This document shows positions 1 through 5,810 of a stretch of DNA of 5,810 nucleotides, piece after piece. This DNA is from Betaproteobacteria bacterium (GTDB lineage Bacteria > Pseudomonadota > Gammaproteobacteria > Burkholderiales > Nitrosomonadaceae): NCBI GenBank assembly GCA_022601315.1, contig JAHZIU010000078.1, positions 1-5,810 of the forward strand, given 5' to 3'. The position numbers and the translations under genes are program-made. The notes below the pieces were generated by a model. It searched no databases. It worked only from the letters and a program-made list of their open reading frames with translations, and was not told where the DNA came from. Position 1 is the stretch's first letter, and each line of letters opens with the position of its first letter.

Positions 1-1052
1 ATCATTTTGGATAACATTTGAAGTGTTAATACCGTGGTTTCCCATGTTTTTTGTGTGGCTTTTATAACGGCGGTACCTGGTGGGTAAGTGACTTTAACAA
101 GCATGGCATCAAATTCAGCCTGATTAACCTCAGGAACAATACCAATTTTGCCAATTTTCTTGCCGCCCTCAAAATTGGATTCTGGGGTAATATTGATATC
201 AATCAATTGATTATTGCGTAATACTACCATCTGCAAGTGTTCATCTGGATTATCACGTATGACATTAACTAACTCTACCCAATTAACAATTTCTTCGTCA
301 TTTACCGCCAGGATTTCGTCACCTGCCTGCAATCCAGCAAAATAGCCTGCTCCATCAGGGATTACTTGTGCAATAATCGGATCAATAACGGGCTGGTGGA
401 CATTGAACCCAACCGTTGCCAGATAATTTTCATCGACTTCATCGGGATGGATACTACTGAGATCTAACTCTCGCCAATGAGTTTGCCCGTGCTCATTAAC
501 AGTTTCTACTCTGATCTGCGAAGCTTGATCGATGCCATAACGCAACAACGTCCAACGTGCATCCTGCCAGCTTACAACCGATTCATTTTCAATACTTACA
601 ATGGTTTCTCCAGCTTCAAATTGTGCAACTGCGGCGGGTGTTTCTGGCAAAACCGGCCCAAGTGTGGGTTTAATCCCGTCGACACCAAGTATGAAGAGTA
701 TCCAGTACAGCACAATGGCCAGTAAAAAATTAGCGATTGGACCTGCAGCAACAATGGCAAAACGTCGTTTAACGGGTTGTCGATTGAAAGCACGTGGCAG
801 GTCTGCCGGCTCGACTTTTCCTTCGGTCTCATCCAGCATCTTGACATAGCCGCCTAAAGGGATTGCCGCCACGACCCATTCTGTCTGGTCTTTACCCCAT
901 CGTTTTCGATAAATGGGTTGACCAAAGCCTACTGAAAATCGGAGAACCTTTACCCCATTCCAGCGTGCAACCAAATAATGGCCAAATTCATGAAAGGTAA
1001 TGAGTAGACCTAAGGCGATAATAAAAGAAATAATGGTAAAAAGTATTGACAT
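1..1052 (-). CDS. rseP: RseP site-2 zinc metalloprotease, N-terminal 350 residues (cut by window edge)
   Basis: This is an inner-membrane intramembrane protease of the site-2 family. In E. coli it cuts the anti-sigma factor RseA after DegS and also clears remnant signal peptides. The reading frame is open without a stop from the ATG at 1052 to the window edge, giving 350 of about 450 expected residues. The first membrane segment (about residues 3-20) runs into the zinc-binding HEFGH at 21-25 (positions 978-992). Then come GFG at 42-44, PLGGYVKM at 65-72 and the second membrane segment with AAGPIANFLL at 102-111. Two PDZ domains follow, at about 128-215 and 220-305; the second carries GLQAGDEI at 240-247. 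The third zinc ligand (Asp402 in E. coli) and the last membrane segments lie outside the window. An in-frame TGA lies upstream and no other ATG intervenes, so this start is well supported although only a weak GGA (1058-1060) precedes it. It follows dxr after an unusually long 352-nt gap. Confidence 0.96.
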   Translation of the reverse strand, partial: MSILFTIISFIIALGLLITFHEFGHYLVARWNGVKVLRFSVGFGQPIYRKRWGKDQTEWVVAAIPLGGYVKMLDETEGKVEPADLPRAFNRQPVKRRFAIVAAGPIANFLLAIVLYWILFILGVDGIKPTLGPVLPETPAAVAQFEAGETIVSIENESVVSWQDARWTLLRYGIDQASQIRVETVNEHGQTHWRELDLSSIHPDEVDENYLATVGFNVHQPVIDPIIAQVIPDGAGYFAGLQAGDEILAVNDEEIVNWVELVNVIRDNPDEHLQMVVLRNNQLIDINITPESNFEGGKKIGKIGIVPEVNQAEFDAMLVKVTYPPGTAVIKATQKTWETTVLTLQMLSKM

Positions 1053-1120
1053 ATCAGTCCATTGTGCATGTAATAATAATATTGAGCCATCCCGTCTGAT
1101 TAACGGTCATCATTTCAATT

Positions 1121-1267
1121 TCATATCATCTGAGTCTTATGCGTTGCGTTTAAACAGCATATAGAATGTGTGCGGATAGAAGAAAAAGGAAGTTCGTACT
1201 TTACGTCAACAGCTTCTCTCACCCAACAGTCGAGTGCCATGGCCGCATAGAGATGTCGAATATTCAT
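1121..1267 (-). CDS. Possible 48-residue ORF or gene remnant, unrecognised
   Basis: An ATG-initiated frame of 48 codons ends in TGA. It begins MNIRHLYAAMALDCWVREA and continues with two adjacent cysteines near its end (ICC). I do not recognise a family. It lies in the same direction as the neighbouring genes, between dxr and rseP, and no Shine-Dalgarno sequence precedes the ATG. It has no obvious signal peptide or long hydrophobic segment. A plus-strand frame without ATG is also open over part of the same bases (1134-1250), which lowers the chance that this one is real. It may be a chance ORF or the residue of a decayed gene. Confidence 0.15.
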   Translation of the reverse strand: MNIRHLYAAMALDCWVREAVDVKYELPFSSIRTHSICCLNATHKTQMI

Positions 1268-1308
1268 ATATGATGAGATTAGCCATTAACTGCAACGTTC
1301 AATTACGG

Positions 1309-1328
1309 CTTTGTAAATCTTTGTAAGT
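1309..1328. repeat. Tandem 10-bp direct repeat
   Basis: Two adjacent plus-strand units, CTTTGTAAAT (1309-1318) and CTTTGTAAGT (1319-1328), match at 9 of 10 positions. The period is about one helical turn, an arrangement seen in some activator or repressor sites. It lies about 80-95 nt downstream of the dxr stop and well upstream of rseP. No function can be assigned from sequence alone, and a chance AT-rich repeat is possible. Confidence 0.4.
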
Positions 1329-1359
1329 AATTATTTGGTCAATTAAAGTAAGACAGTAT

Positions 1360-1392
1360 ATTACCACTGAAGAAAAAATGAGTGATTGTAAT
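1360..1392. repeat. Interrupted inverted repeat downstream of dxr
   Basis: On the plus strand the left arm ATTACCACT (1360-1368) pairs with AGTG (1381-1384) and GTAAT (1388-1392). A 3-nt bulge (1385-1387) interrupts the right arm, and a 12-nt A-rich loop separates the arms. That gives nine pairs in two blocks. It starts 12 nt past the dxr stop on the minus strand. No T-run follows the distal arm on the minus strand, so it does not look like an intrinsic terminator. It could be an mRNA 3'-end or processing structure, or chance. Confidence 0.35.
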
Positions 1393-1404
1393 TTACCAAA
1401 ATTG

Positions 1405-2592
1405 TCATTTTAAATTTGCTAGCCATTCATATGCTTCGGTACGTGCCAAATTATCCGCTTTAAGTACATCGTCAAGCGTTGTGATTTCCTCGTGTGAAAT
1501 CGCTTGCATGACATGTTCAATCATCAATGGAATTGCAGTAAATGGTATCTTCTCATTGAGAAAAGATTCAACAGCAATCTCATTTGCCGCATTCAGAATC
1601 GTCGGCATACTACCTCCGACAGCAAGTGCTTCATAAGCTAATCTTAAGCAAGGAAAACGCTCAAAATCAGGGCGTTCAAAATCCAGATGGGCCACTTCAA
1701 ACATATTCAATGGTGCTACACCGCTGTCTATTCTGTCAGGGTAACCCATTGCATGGGCAATCGGCGTACGCATGTCTGGATTACCTAATTGCGCTATTAC
1801 CGAACCATCAATGTATTGAACCATGGAATGAATCACACTTTGCGGGTGAATTACAACCTGAATTTGCTCTGGGGCCGCATTAAATAGCCAATGCGCCTCA
1901 ATAACTTCTAAGCCCTTATTCATCATAGTCGCGGAATCGACGGATATTTTTCTTCCCATATCCCAGTTAGGGTGCGCGCAGGCTTGTGCGGGAGTCACTT
2001 GTTCCAACGAGGCTAACGGTGCTTGTCTGAATGGTCCTCCAGATGCAGTCAATAAAATGTGGCTCACACCTCCAATTGACAGATTGCCATTAAATTGATG
2101 TGGTAGAGACTGATAGATTGCATTATGCTCACTGTCAATTGGCATTAACGTGGCACCATGCTGTTCAATCAGGTTCATAAAAATGCGCCCGGCCATGACC
2201 AGTGTTTCTTTATTGGCGAGTAATACGAGCTTTCCACTTTGTGCTGCAGCAAATGTTGGGCGGATACCGGCGGCACCAACAATTGCGGCCATCACAATAT
2301 CTACTTCAGAAAGTGAAGCAACTGTTTCAAAGGATTCAATACCTGAGAGAACTTCCGTATCCAATCCCGCAGTACGTAGTGCTTGGGACAATTTTGTAGC
2401 ACTTGATGCGTCCAGCATAACGGCGTAGCGCGGACAAAAACGTTGGCATTGTTGCAACATTTTTTCTACATTATTGTTAGCAGTTAGGGCAACAACCTTG
2501 AATCGATCAGGATGGCGCGCAACGACATCAAGTGTGCTATCACCAATACTGCCAGTGGAGCCAAGTATAGTTAGGTAACGAACTGTATTCAT
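1405..2592 (-). CDS. dxr: 1-deoxy-D-xylulose 5-phosphate reductoisomerase
   Basis: Dxr is the cytosolic enzyme of the first committed MEP-pathway step. It rearranges and reduces DXP to 2-C-methyl-D-erythritol 4-phosphate using NADPH and a divalent metal, and is the target of fosmidomycin. The 395 residues match the usual length (398 in E. coli). The NADPH loop GSTGSIG is at 11-17, NKET at 127-130, and metal ligands Asp153 and Glu155 lie in [17 protein letters not shown] is at 182-189, the flexible-loop tryptophan at 210, and the substrate and third metal site is [13 protein letters not shown] (220-232), with Asn225, Lys226 and Glu229. LNAANEIAV is at 333-341. The ATG overlaps the cdsA stop as ATGA, and no Shine-Dalgarno sequence is visible just upstream, so translation probably depends on ribosomes finishing cdsA. 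The gene is intact and I see nothing odd in it. Confidence 0.98.
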   Translation of the reverse strand: MNTVRYLTILGSTGSIGDSTLDVVARHPDRFKVVALTANNNVEKMLQQCQRFCPRYAVMLDASSATKLSQALRTAGLDTEVLSGIESFETVASLSEVDIVMAAIVGAAGIRPTFAAAQSGKLVLLANKETLVMAGRIFMNLIEQHGATLMPIDSEHNAIYQSLPHQFNGNLSIGGVSHILLTASGGPFRQAPLASLEQVTPAQACAHPNWDMGRKISVDSATMMNKGLEVIEAHWLFNAAPEQIQVVIHPQSVIHSMVQYIDGSVIAQLGNPDMRTPIAHAMGYPDRIDSGVAPLNMFEVAHLDFERPDFERFPCLRLAYEALAVGGSMPTILNAANEIAVESFLNEKIPFTAIPLMIEHVMQAISHEEITTLDDVLKADNLARTEAYEWLANLK

Positions 2593-3413
2593 AGCGAAGG
2601 AGACTGAAAAATTAACAGTGCTAAAATAGCTAATGGCAATGTTGAGGTTAATGCATCAATACGATCTAAAATTCCACCATGGCCTGGAAGTATGTTACCG
2701 CTGTCCTTCATGTCTGCTTGACGTTTTATGAGCGATTCAAATAAGTCCCCGATAATGCCTAAAACCGTCATGAATAATAACAAGGGGATCAGTGTCGTGA
2801 CCAAAGACGCTTCAGGTACCATATAATCCCAGATCAAGCCATACACGAGAACGGCCACTAATGCGCCGGCTACACCTTCCCATGTTTTACCTGGGCTGAT
2901 TTTAGCAGCAAGTTTACGTTTGCCCAAAGCGCGGCCCGTGAAATATGCAGCCGTGTCGGAAATCCATATTGTCGCCATAAAGCCCAGTAACAGCAAAGGG
3001 CTAATAGCTCTTAATTGATATAAAGCAAGGCAGATTGGAATGAGAACGAACCATCCAATGAGCATTAAGGCTACTGGATTCTTTATTACTAGAGATTTTT
3101 TTAGAAATAACGGTACACCAATGATCCAAAATAAAAGAGAACCTGCATAGACCCACAAAAAATCGGAAGCATAAGGGTCGGTCTTCACTGACTCGCTTAA
3201 TAAAAATAGTAATTCACCGCCGATCAAGGTTGTTAAAACCATGTAAAGCGTTGTATTTTTGACTGAGAATTTGGATAAATTACTCCATTCTCTCGAGCCA
3301 ATAATTGTTAGTATTAGTAATAATGTTGCCCAGAAAATATCTTGTAGATAAAATAATGCAGCAAGAAATAATGGCAGTATGATTACTGCCGTGAGAATGC
3401 GGGTTTTAAGCAT
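2589..3413 (-). CDS. cdsA: Phosphatidate cytidylyltransferase (CDP-diacylglycerol synthase)
   Basis: CdsA is an integral inner-membrane enzyme that converts phosphatidic acid and CTP into CDP-diacylglycerol and pyrophosphate, the branch point to phosphatidylethanolamine, phosphatidylglycerol and cardiolipin. The 274 residues are mostly hydrophobic membrane helices starting at the N-terminus (about residues 5-22). The diagnostic family signature is complete: it runs from Ser227 to Asp253 and contains [15 protein letters not shown] and DRID. The conserved [16 protein letters not shown] (149-164) and [10 protein letters not shown] (171-180) are also present. The ATG at 3413 is the first start after an in-frame TAA five codons upstream. 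An AAGAGA Shine-Dalgarno-like stretch (3422-3427) sits 8 nt before it. The gene is separated from uppS by an atypical 210-nt spacer with promoter-like motifs, so cdsA-dxr may be transcribed in part on its own. Its stop overlaps the dxr start. Confidence 0.97.
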   Translation of the reverse strand: MLKTRILTAVIILPLFLAALFYLQDIFWATLLLILTIIGSREWSNLSKFSVKNTTLYMVLTTLIGGELLFLLSESVKTDPYASDFLWVYAGSLLFWIIGVPLFLKKSLVIKNPVALMLIGWFVLIPICLALYQLRAISPLLLLGFMATIWISDTAAYFTGRALGKRKLAAKISPGKTWEGVAGALVAVLVYGLIWDYMVPEASLVTTLIPLLLFMTVLGIIGDLFESLIKRQADMKDSGNILPGHGGILDRIDALTSTLPLAILALLIFQSPSL

Positions 3414-3486
3414 GGGGGAATTCTCTTAGGAATCGCTGTTTAATGCTGAATACTTTCATTTTAGGGTACGGATTACAGCGGGTCAT
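3406..3486 (-). CDS. Possible 26-codon leader ORF overlapping the cdsA start
   Basis: A short frame in the uppS-cdsA spacer starts at ATG 3486, or at a second in-frame ATG at 3459. From the second ATG it reads [17 protein letters not shown]. Its TAA lies at 3406-3408, inside the first codons of cdsA, so it overlaps cdsA by 8 nt. Such an overlap could couple cdsA translation to a leader peptide. The frame is basic and short, matches no family I know, and has no clear Shine-Dalgarno sequence before either ATG. An ORF of this length arises easily by chance. Confidence 0.15.
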   Translation of the reverse strand: MTRCNPYPKMKVFSIKQRFLREFPHA

Positions 3487-3495
3487 CCGTATAAT

Positions 3496-3515
3496 GCAGG
3501 TATTTTAAATACTGC
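3496..3515. repeat. AT-rich dyad, operator-like
   Basis: On the plus strand GTATTT (3500-3505) and AAATAC (3507-3512) form perfect 6-bp arms around one base. GCA (3496-3498) and TGC (3513-3515) extend the symmetry to nine pairs, with one unpaired G at 3499. It sits just downstream of the candidate minus-strand promoter at 3522-3552, close to where transcription would start, which is a typical repressor position. It is short and AT-rich, so chance symmetry cannot be excluded. Confidence 0.35.
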
Positions 3516-3521
3516 GGAAAA

Positions 3522-3552
3522 ATTATTAGGCATTTGTCCATGAAAATGGCAA
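3522..3552 (-). promoter_or_regulatory. Candidate sigma-70 promoter upstream of cdsA
   Basis: On the minus strand TTGCCA (3547-3552) matches the -35 consensus at 5 of 6 bases, and AATAAT (3522-3527) matches the -10 consensus at 5 of 6. The spacing is 19 nt, longer than the preferred 17. It would start transcription near 3515, about 100 nt before cdsA. In an AT-rich spacer such matches are common, so this is a weak prediction. Confidence 0.25.
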
Positions 3553-3580
3553 TTCGATTTTATCAACATAAAAGTACTTG

Positions 3581-3589
3581 CTTATAGCA
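3581..3589 (-). promoter_or_regulatory. Candidate extended -10 element
   Basis: The minus strand reads TGCTATAAG, an extended -10 motif (TGn plus TATAAG, 5 of 6 to TATAAT). No good -35 box lies 16-18 nt upstream, but extended -10 promoters can work without one. It would drive cdsA-dxr with a leader of about 160 nt. This rests on motif match alone. Confidence 0.22.
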
Positions 3590-3590
3590 G

Positions 3591-3608
3591 CAGTCGCAGT
3601 CGCGGTCG
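3591..3608. repeat. Tandem hexanucleotide repeat after uppS
   Basis: Three adjacent plus-strand hexamers read CAGTCG, CAGTCG, CGGTCG; the first two are identical and the third differs at one base. The run begins about 15 nt downstream of the uppS stop on the minus strand. It is more GC-rich than the rest of the spacer. It may be a small slippage-prone tract; no function is evident. Confidence 0.45.
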
Positions 3609-3623
3609 TGACCTTAGCGCTGT

Positions 3624-4376
3624 TCACAAGACTTGAACCTGTTCACTGGTTCTGCCGAATCGACGCTCCCGTTGTTGATAAGACTGAATCGCCAGATCAA
3701 ATTCATTATCATCAAAATCAGGCCAAAGTGTTTTAGTAAAATACAATTCTGTGTAAGCCAACTGCCACAGTAAAAAATTGCTCACGCGACATTCTCCACC
3801 CGTGCGAATAAATAAATCCGGTTCTGGTGCATAATTCATGGAAAGATATGGCGTTAGGTTCTCTTCCTTAAAATCGAATGGATGATTAGGGTACTGTGCC
3901 ATCATTTTACGAATGGCCTGCATAACATCCCAACGGCCTCCATAATTCGCTGCAATGGTAAAAGTTAGGCGGTTATTATTAGCAGTGAGTTGTTCGCCCT
4001 TATTGATGAACTCGATTATCTTAGGTTCAAATTTGGTTATATCGCCAATAACTTTAAAGCAGATGTTATTTTCATGTAGCTTGATAAGTTCTTTTTCCAG
4101 GGCGCCGATAAATAACTGCATTAAAAATGAAACTTCATCAGCAGGACGACGCCAATTCTCACTACTAAAAGCGAATAAAGTGAGATATTTTACACCACGT
4201 TCAATGCAATTTTTAATTACGCCACGTACTGTTTCAACCCCTTGCTTATGGCCTGCTACGCGAGGCATTAAGCGGTTTTTTGCCCATCGACCATTACCAT
4301 CCATTATAATCGCTACATGTCTGGGTATCGAATCTGTTTCTGGGATTTCTCGAGTTGAACTCGTGATTTGAGGCAT
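3624..4376 (-). CDS. uppS: Undecaprenyl diphosphate synthase (cis-prenyltransferase)
   Basis: UppS extends farnesyl diphosphate with eight IPP units in cis configuration to C55 undecaprenyl diphosphate, the lipid carrier for peptidoglycan, O-antigen and other surface polymers. The 250 residues match the family length. The catalytic Asp26 lies in MDGNGRWA (25-32), His43 in RVAGHKQG, and [11 protein letters not shown] is at 68-78. The IPP-binding block at 187-213 contains [14 protein letters not shown] and Glu210. One departure from E. coli is Cys196 in GGECRVSN, where the E. coli enzyme has His199. The ATG lies one base after the frr stop (TAA-T-ATG) with no strong Shine-Dalgarno sequence, which suggests translational coupling to frr. 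Downstream, an unusually long gap leads to cdsA. The IPP it uses derives from the pathway started by Dxr, encoded two genes on. Confidence 0.97.
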   Translation of the reverse strand: MPQITSSTREIPETDSIPRHVAIIMDGNGRWAKNRLMPRVAGHKQGVETVRGVIKNCIERGVKYLTLFAFSSENWRRPADEVSFLMQLFIGALEKELIKLHENNICFKVIGDITKFEPKIIEFINKGEQLTANNNRLTFTIAANYGGRWDVMQAIRKMMAQYPNHPFDFKEENLTPYLSMNYAPEPDLFIRTGGECRVSNFLLWQLAYTELYFTKTLWPDFDDNEFDLAIQSYQQRERRFGRTSEQVQVL

Positions 4377-4377
4377 A

Positions 4378-4935
4378 TTAAACAGCCATCAGCTCGGCTT
4401 CCTTAGCTTGTAATATTTTTTCTATTTCATTGATGTAACGATCAGTAAGCTTCTGAATTTCATCTTGACCACGCCGATCATCATCTTCTGATATTTCTTT
4501 GGATTTTAATAGTTCTTTCAATTGTGCATTTGCATCACGGCGAATATTACGCATTGCCACTCGGACAGTTTCGGCTTCTTGCTTAACGACTTTAGTAAGG
4601 TCCCGGCGACGTTCTTCTGTCAAAAGTGGCATGGGGACGCGAATGGTTTCTCCAACAGAAACAGGATTGAGGCCCAGGCCAGAATCCCGTATTGCTTTCT
4701 CAATCGTGTTTGCTAAATTTTTATCCCAGGGAATCACGCCAATTGTTCGCGCATCAATCAAGTTTATATTGGCTAATTGATTAATGGCAGTTGGCGCGCC
4801 ATAGTAATCTACTGTAACTTGGTCTAACAAACCGGTATGCGCACGCCCACTTCTTATTTTGCTCAAATCAGTCTTTAATGCCTCAAGACTTTTTTGCATT
4901 TTCTGTTCCGCAGATTGTTTTACATTGGCCATCAT
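4378..4935 (-). CDS. frr: Ribosome recycling factor
   Basis: RRF acts with EF-G to split the post-termination ribosome so that its subunits can be reused. The 185 residues equal the E. coli length. The three-helix bundle is made from the N-terminal helix (about residues 2-29) and the two long C-terminal helices (about 105-184), with the small beta domain II inserted at about 31-104. Signatures are KIRSGRAH (26-33), DYYGAPT (43-49), [15 protein letters not shown] (101-115) and the conserved arginine pair at 132-133. Two ATGs in a row start the frame (MMANVK). The first is 9 nt from a GAAGGG Shine-Dalgarno sequence and the second 12 nt, so I chose the first. It follows pyrH after 52 nt and is nearly fused to uppS. 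Confidence 0.98.
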   Translation of the reverse strand: MMANVKQSAEQKMQKSLEALKTDLSKIRSGRAHTGLLDQVTVDYYGAPTAINQLANINLIDARTIGVIPWDKNLANTIEKAIRDSGLGLNPVSVGETIRVPMPLLTEERRRDLTKVVKQEAETVRVAMRNIRRDANAQLKELLKSKEISEDDDRRGQDEIQKLTDRYINEIEKILQAKEAELMAV

Positions 4936-4944
4936 AATAGTTAT

Positions 4945-4950
4945 CCCTTC
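4945..4950 (-). promoter_or_regulatory. Shine-Dalgarno sequence of frr
   Basis: The minus strand reads GAAGGG 9 nt before the first frr ATG. It is the clearest ribosome binding site in the window and favours the first of the two adjacent start codons. By contrast pyrH, uppS and dxr show no strong site and appear to depend on the preceding gene. Confidence 0.6.
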
Positions 4951-4987
4951 TGTATCTTTATGACAAAAGACTTAATATAAACCTTGG

Positions 4988-5701
4988 TCAGATTTTCACA
5001 AAAGTCCCTTCATCTTCTCCCAGGATTATACGTTTAAGTGCGCCAGCCTTAAAGATACTAAATACATTGAGCAACAACTTCTGATCTCTACATAACGTCA
5101 ATGCCGTTGCATCCATAACTTGCAGGTTTTTGGCAATAGCCTCGTCAAAAGATAGCTCCTTATATCGTATTGCCTGTGGATCAAGTTTGGGGTCACTGGT
5201 ATAGACACCATCAACTTTGGTTGCTTTAAGGAGGATATCCACACCCATTTCCATGCCACGTAAAGCAGCAGCAGTATCTGTAGTAAAAAATGGGTTACCT
5301 GTTCCAGCCGCAAAAATGACGACTTTGCCCGCTTGTAAATAACGCACAGCTTTAGCGCGAATATAAGGCTCAACCACTTGTTCTATATGCAACGCAGATT
5401 GTATTCGTGGTACCAGACCAGCCTGCTTCATTGCATCTTGCAGCGCCAAAGCATTCATCACTGTTGCTAACATACCCATATAATCAGCAGTAACGCGTTC
5501 AATCCCGTCATTTGTAGAAGTCATGCCGCGAAAAATATTACCACCACCGACAACAATGGCAATTTGAACACCTAGTTTACTTACTTCATCAAGTTCAGCA
5601 ACAATTCTTGCTATTACTGATTGATTAATACCATAATTGTCTTCGCCCATTAGGGCTTCACCAGACAGCTTTAGTAAAATACGTTTATAGTTAGCAGCCA
5701 T
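4988..5701 (-). CDS. pyrH: UMP kinase
   Basis: PyrH phosphorylates UMP to UDP with ATP, feeding pyrimidine nucleotide and UDP-sugar synthesis. Bacterial UMP kinases are hexamers of the amino-acid-kinase fold, typically activated by GTP and inhibited by UTP. The 237 residues match the family (241 in E. coli). KLSGEAL is at 11-17 and GGGNIFRG at 52-59. The nucleotide-binding and subunit-contact stretch [20 protein letters not shown] is at 70-89 and [18 protein letters not shown] at 131-148. [11 protein letters not shown] is at 161-171 and MDATALTLC at 196-204. The ATG lies 12 nt after the tsf stop. I see no convincing Shine-Dalgarno sequence in that gap, so translation may be coupled to tsf. 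The gene is intact and typical. Confidence 0.98.
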   Translation of the reverse strand: MAANYKRILLKLSGEALMGEDNYGINQSVIARIVAELDEVSKLGVQIAIVVGGGNIFRGMTSTNDGIERVTADYMGMLATVMNALALQDAMKQAGLVPRIQSALHIEQVVEPYIRAKAVRYLQAGKVVIFAAGTGNPFFTTDTAAALRGMEMGVDILLKATKVDGVYTSDPKLDPQAIRYKELSFDEAIAKNLQVMDATALTLCRDQKLLLNVFSIFKAGALKRIILGEDEGTFVKI

Positions 5702-5713
5702 TCGATGATGAAC

Positions 5714-5810
5714 TTAATTTTGACCCATTTGTGCTTTTACTTCATCAGCAAAATTCTCAGTTTTCTTTTCAATACCTTCTCCCACTACAAACATTGTAAA
5801 AGCATTAATC
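5714..5810 (-). CDS. tsf: Elongation factor Ts, C-terminal 31 residues (cut by window edge)
   Basis: EF-Ts is the nucleotide exchange factor for EF-Tu. Only the last 31 codons and a TAA are in the window. The visible end contains FVVGEGIEKKTENFADEV, the conserved C-terminal module of EF-Ts, and finishes KAQMGQN. The frame is open to the window edge, so the gene continues to the right. Position directly before pyrH matches the standard rpsB-tsf-pyrH-frr order. The match is short but highly characteristic. Confidence 0.93.
   Translation of the reverse strand, partial: INAFTMFVVGEGIEKKTENFADEVKAQMGQN

Larger units (their letters stand above)
1053..1404. other. 352-nt dxr-rseP spacer without a recognised gene
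   Basis: This stretch separates dxr from rseP, which normally lie close together in this cluster. It holds no ORF of recognisable family. What can be seen is a 48-codon minus-strand frame (1121-1267), a tandem 10-bp repeat (1309-1328), an interrupted stem-loop (1360-1392), a perfect 10-bp palindrome TCATATATGA (1264-1273) and the 8-bp palindrome GTTTAAAC (1148-1155). No hairpin followed by a T-run is present on either strand, so there is no clear intrinsic terminator after dxr. Minus-strand promoter-like fragments exist, such as TTGACG at 1204-1209, but none has a well-placed good -10 box. The spacer could be a 5' leader for rseP, a decayed insertion, or both. Confidence 0.7.
3414..3623. other. 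210-nt uppS-cdsA spacer without a recognised gene
   Basis: uppS and cdsA usually abut or overlap in this cluster; here 210 nt separate them. The spacer begins after the uppS TGA with a hexamer tandem repeat (3591-3608). Two weak promoter-like sites for the minus strand follow (3581-3589 and 3522-3552), then an AT-rich dyad (3496-3515), then a short leader-like frame into cdsA. No intrinsic terminator follows uppS. The simplest reading is a regulatory leader for cdsA-dxr; a small decayed insertion is the alternative. Confidence 0.6.

Noticed and set aside
596..849. Short ORFs on both strands inside the rseP region
   Set aside because: The rseP frame reads through this whole stretch without a stop and with family motifs, so these are shadows.
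1190..1195. GAACTT on the minus strand upstream of rseP, resembling a sigma-E -35 box
   Set aside because: It is tempting because RseP acts in the sigma-E pathway, but no matching TCTGA- or GTCTAA-like -10 lies 15-18 nt downstream.
1134..1250. Plus-strand open frame in the dxr-rseP spacer
   Set aside because: It is only 38 codons, lacks an ATG start near its beginning, and opposes the direction of every gene in the window.
1309..1328. Tandem repeat as a PhoB box
   Set aside because: PhoB repeats have an 11-bp period and CTGTCAT units; here the period is 10 and the units are CTTTGTA.
3490..3495. Perfect TATAAT on the plus strand in the uppS-cdsA spacer
   Set aside because: It has no -35 box at 16-18 nt and no TG extension, and it would read antisense into uppS with no gene to express.
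3635..3652. GAACC/GGTTC hairpin near the uppS end as a terminator
   Set aside because: It lies inside the uppS coding sequence, has only five pairs and has no following T-run.
3955..4371. 138-codon plus-strand ORF opposite uppS
   Set aside because: It is an antisense shadow of a well-supported uppS gene, with no recognisable motif or ribosome binding site.
5098..5373. 91-codon minus-strand ORF within pyrH
   Set aside because: It is an out-of-frame shadow of pyrH, whose own frame carries all UMP kinase motifs.

Overview
The window is a piece of a bacterial housekeeping gene cluster, read entirely from the minus strand. In transcription order (right to left) it holds the 3' end of tsf, then pyrH, frr, uppS, cdsA, dxr and the first 350 codons of rseP. 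This order, running from translation factors to isoprenoid, phospholipid and envelope genes, is the classical proteobacterial tsf-pyrH-frr-uppS-cdsA-dxr-rseP cluster. The protein sequences look betaproteobacterial, perhaps Nitrosomonadales. That placement rests on recalled family resemblance and moderately AT-rich sequence, not on a search.

Layout: 5810-5714 is the end of tsf (elongation factor Ts); 5701-4988 pyrH (UMP kinase); 4935-4378 frr (ribosome recycling factor); 4376-3624 uppS (undecaprenyl diphosphate synthase); 3413-2589 cdsA (CDP-diacylglycerol synthase); 2592-1405 dxr (DXP reductoisomerase); 1052-1 rseP (site-2 protease, cut by the window edge). frr/uppS are 1 nt apart and cdsA/dxr overlap by 4 nt, which suggests coupled translation. 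Two spacers break the tight packing: 210 nt between uppS and cdsA, and 352 nt between dxr and rseP. Neither holds a recognisable gene or an intrinsic terminator. They do hold short open frames, direct and inverted repeats and weak promoter-like motifs, and most second-look items are there.

Functionally, Dxr makes the MEP-pathway precursor that becomes IPP. UppS condenses IPP with farnesyl diphosphate into the C55 lipid carrier for peptidoglycan and other surface polymers. CdsA makes the CDP-diacylglycerol precursor of phospholipids. RseP cuts membrane proteins in the envelope stress response. PyrH supplies UDP, and Tsf and Frr serve translation elongation and ribosome recycling. The cluster therefore links growth, translation and envelope building.

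I found no mobile element, CRISPR array, RNA gene, defence system or clearly new system. The core genes are intact and ordinary; the findings are modest and mostly concern the two spacers.
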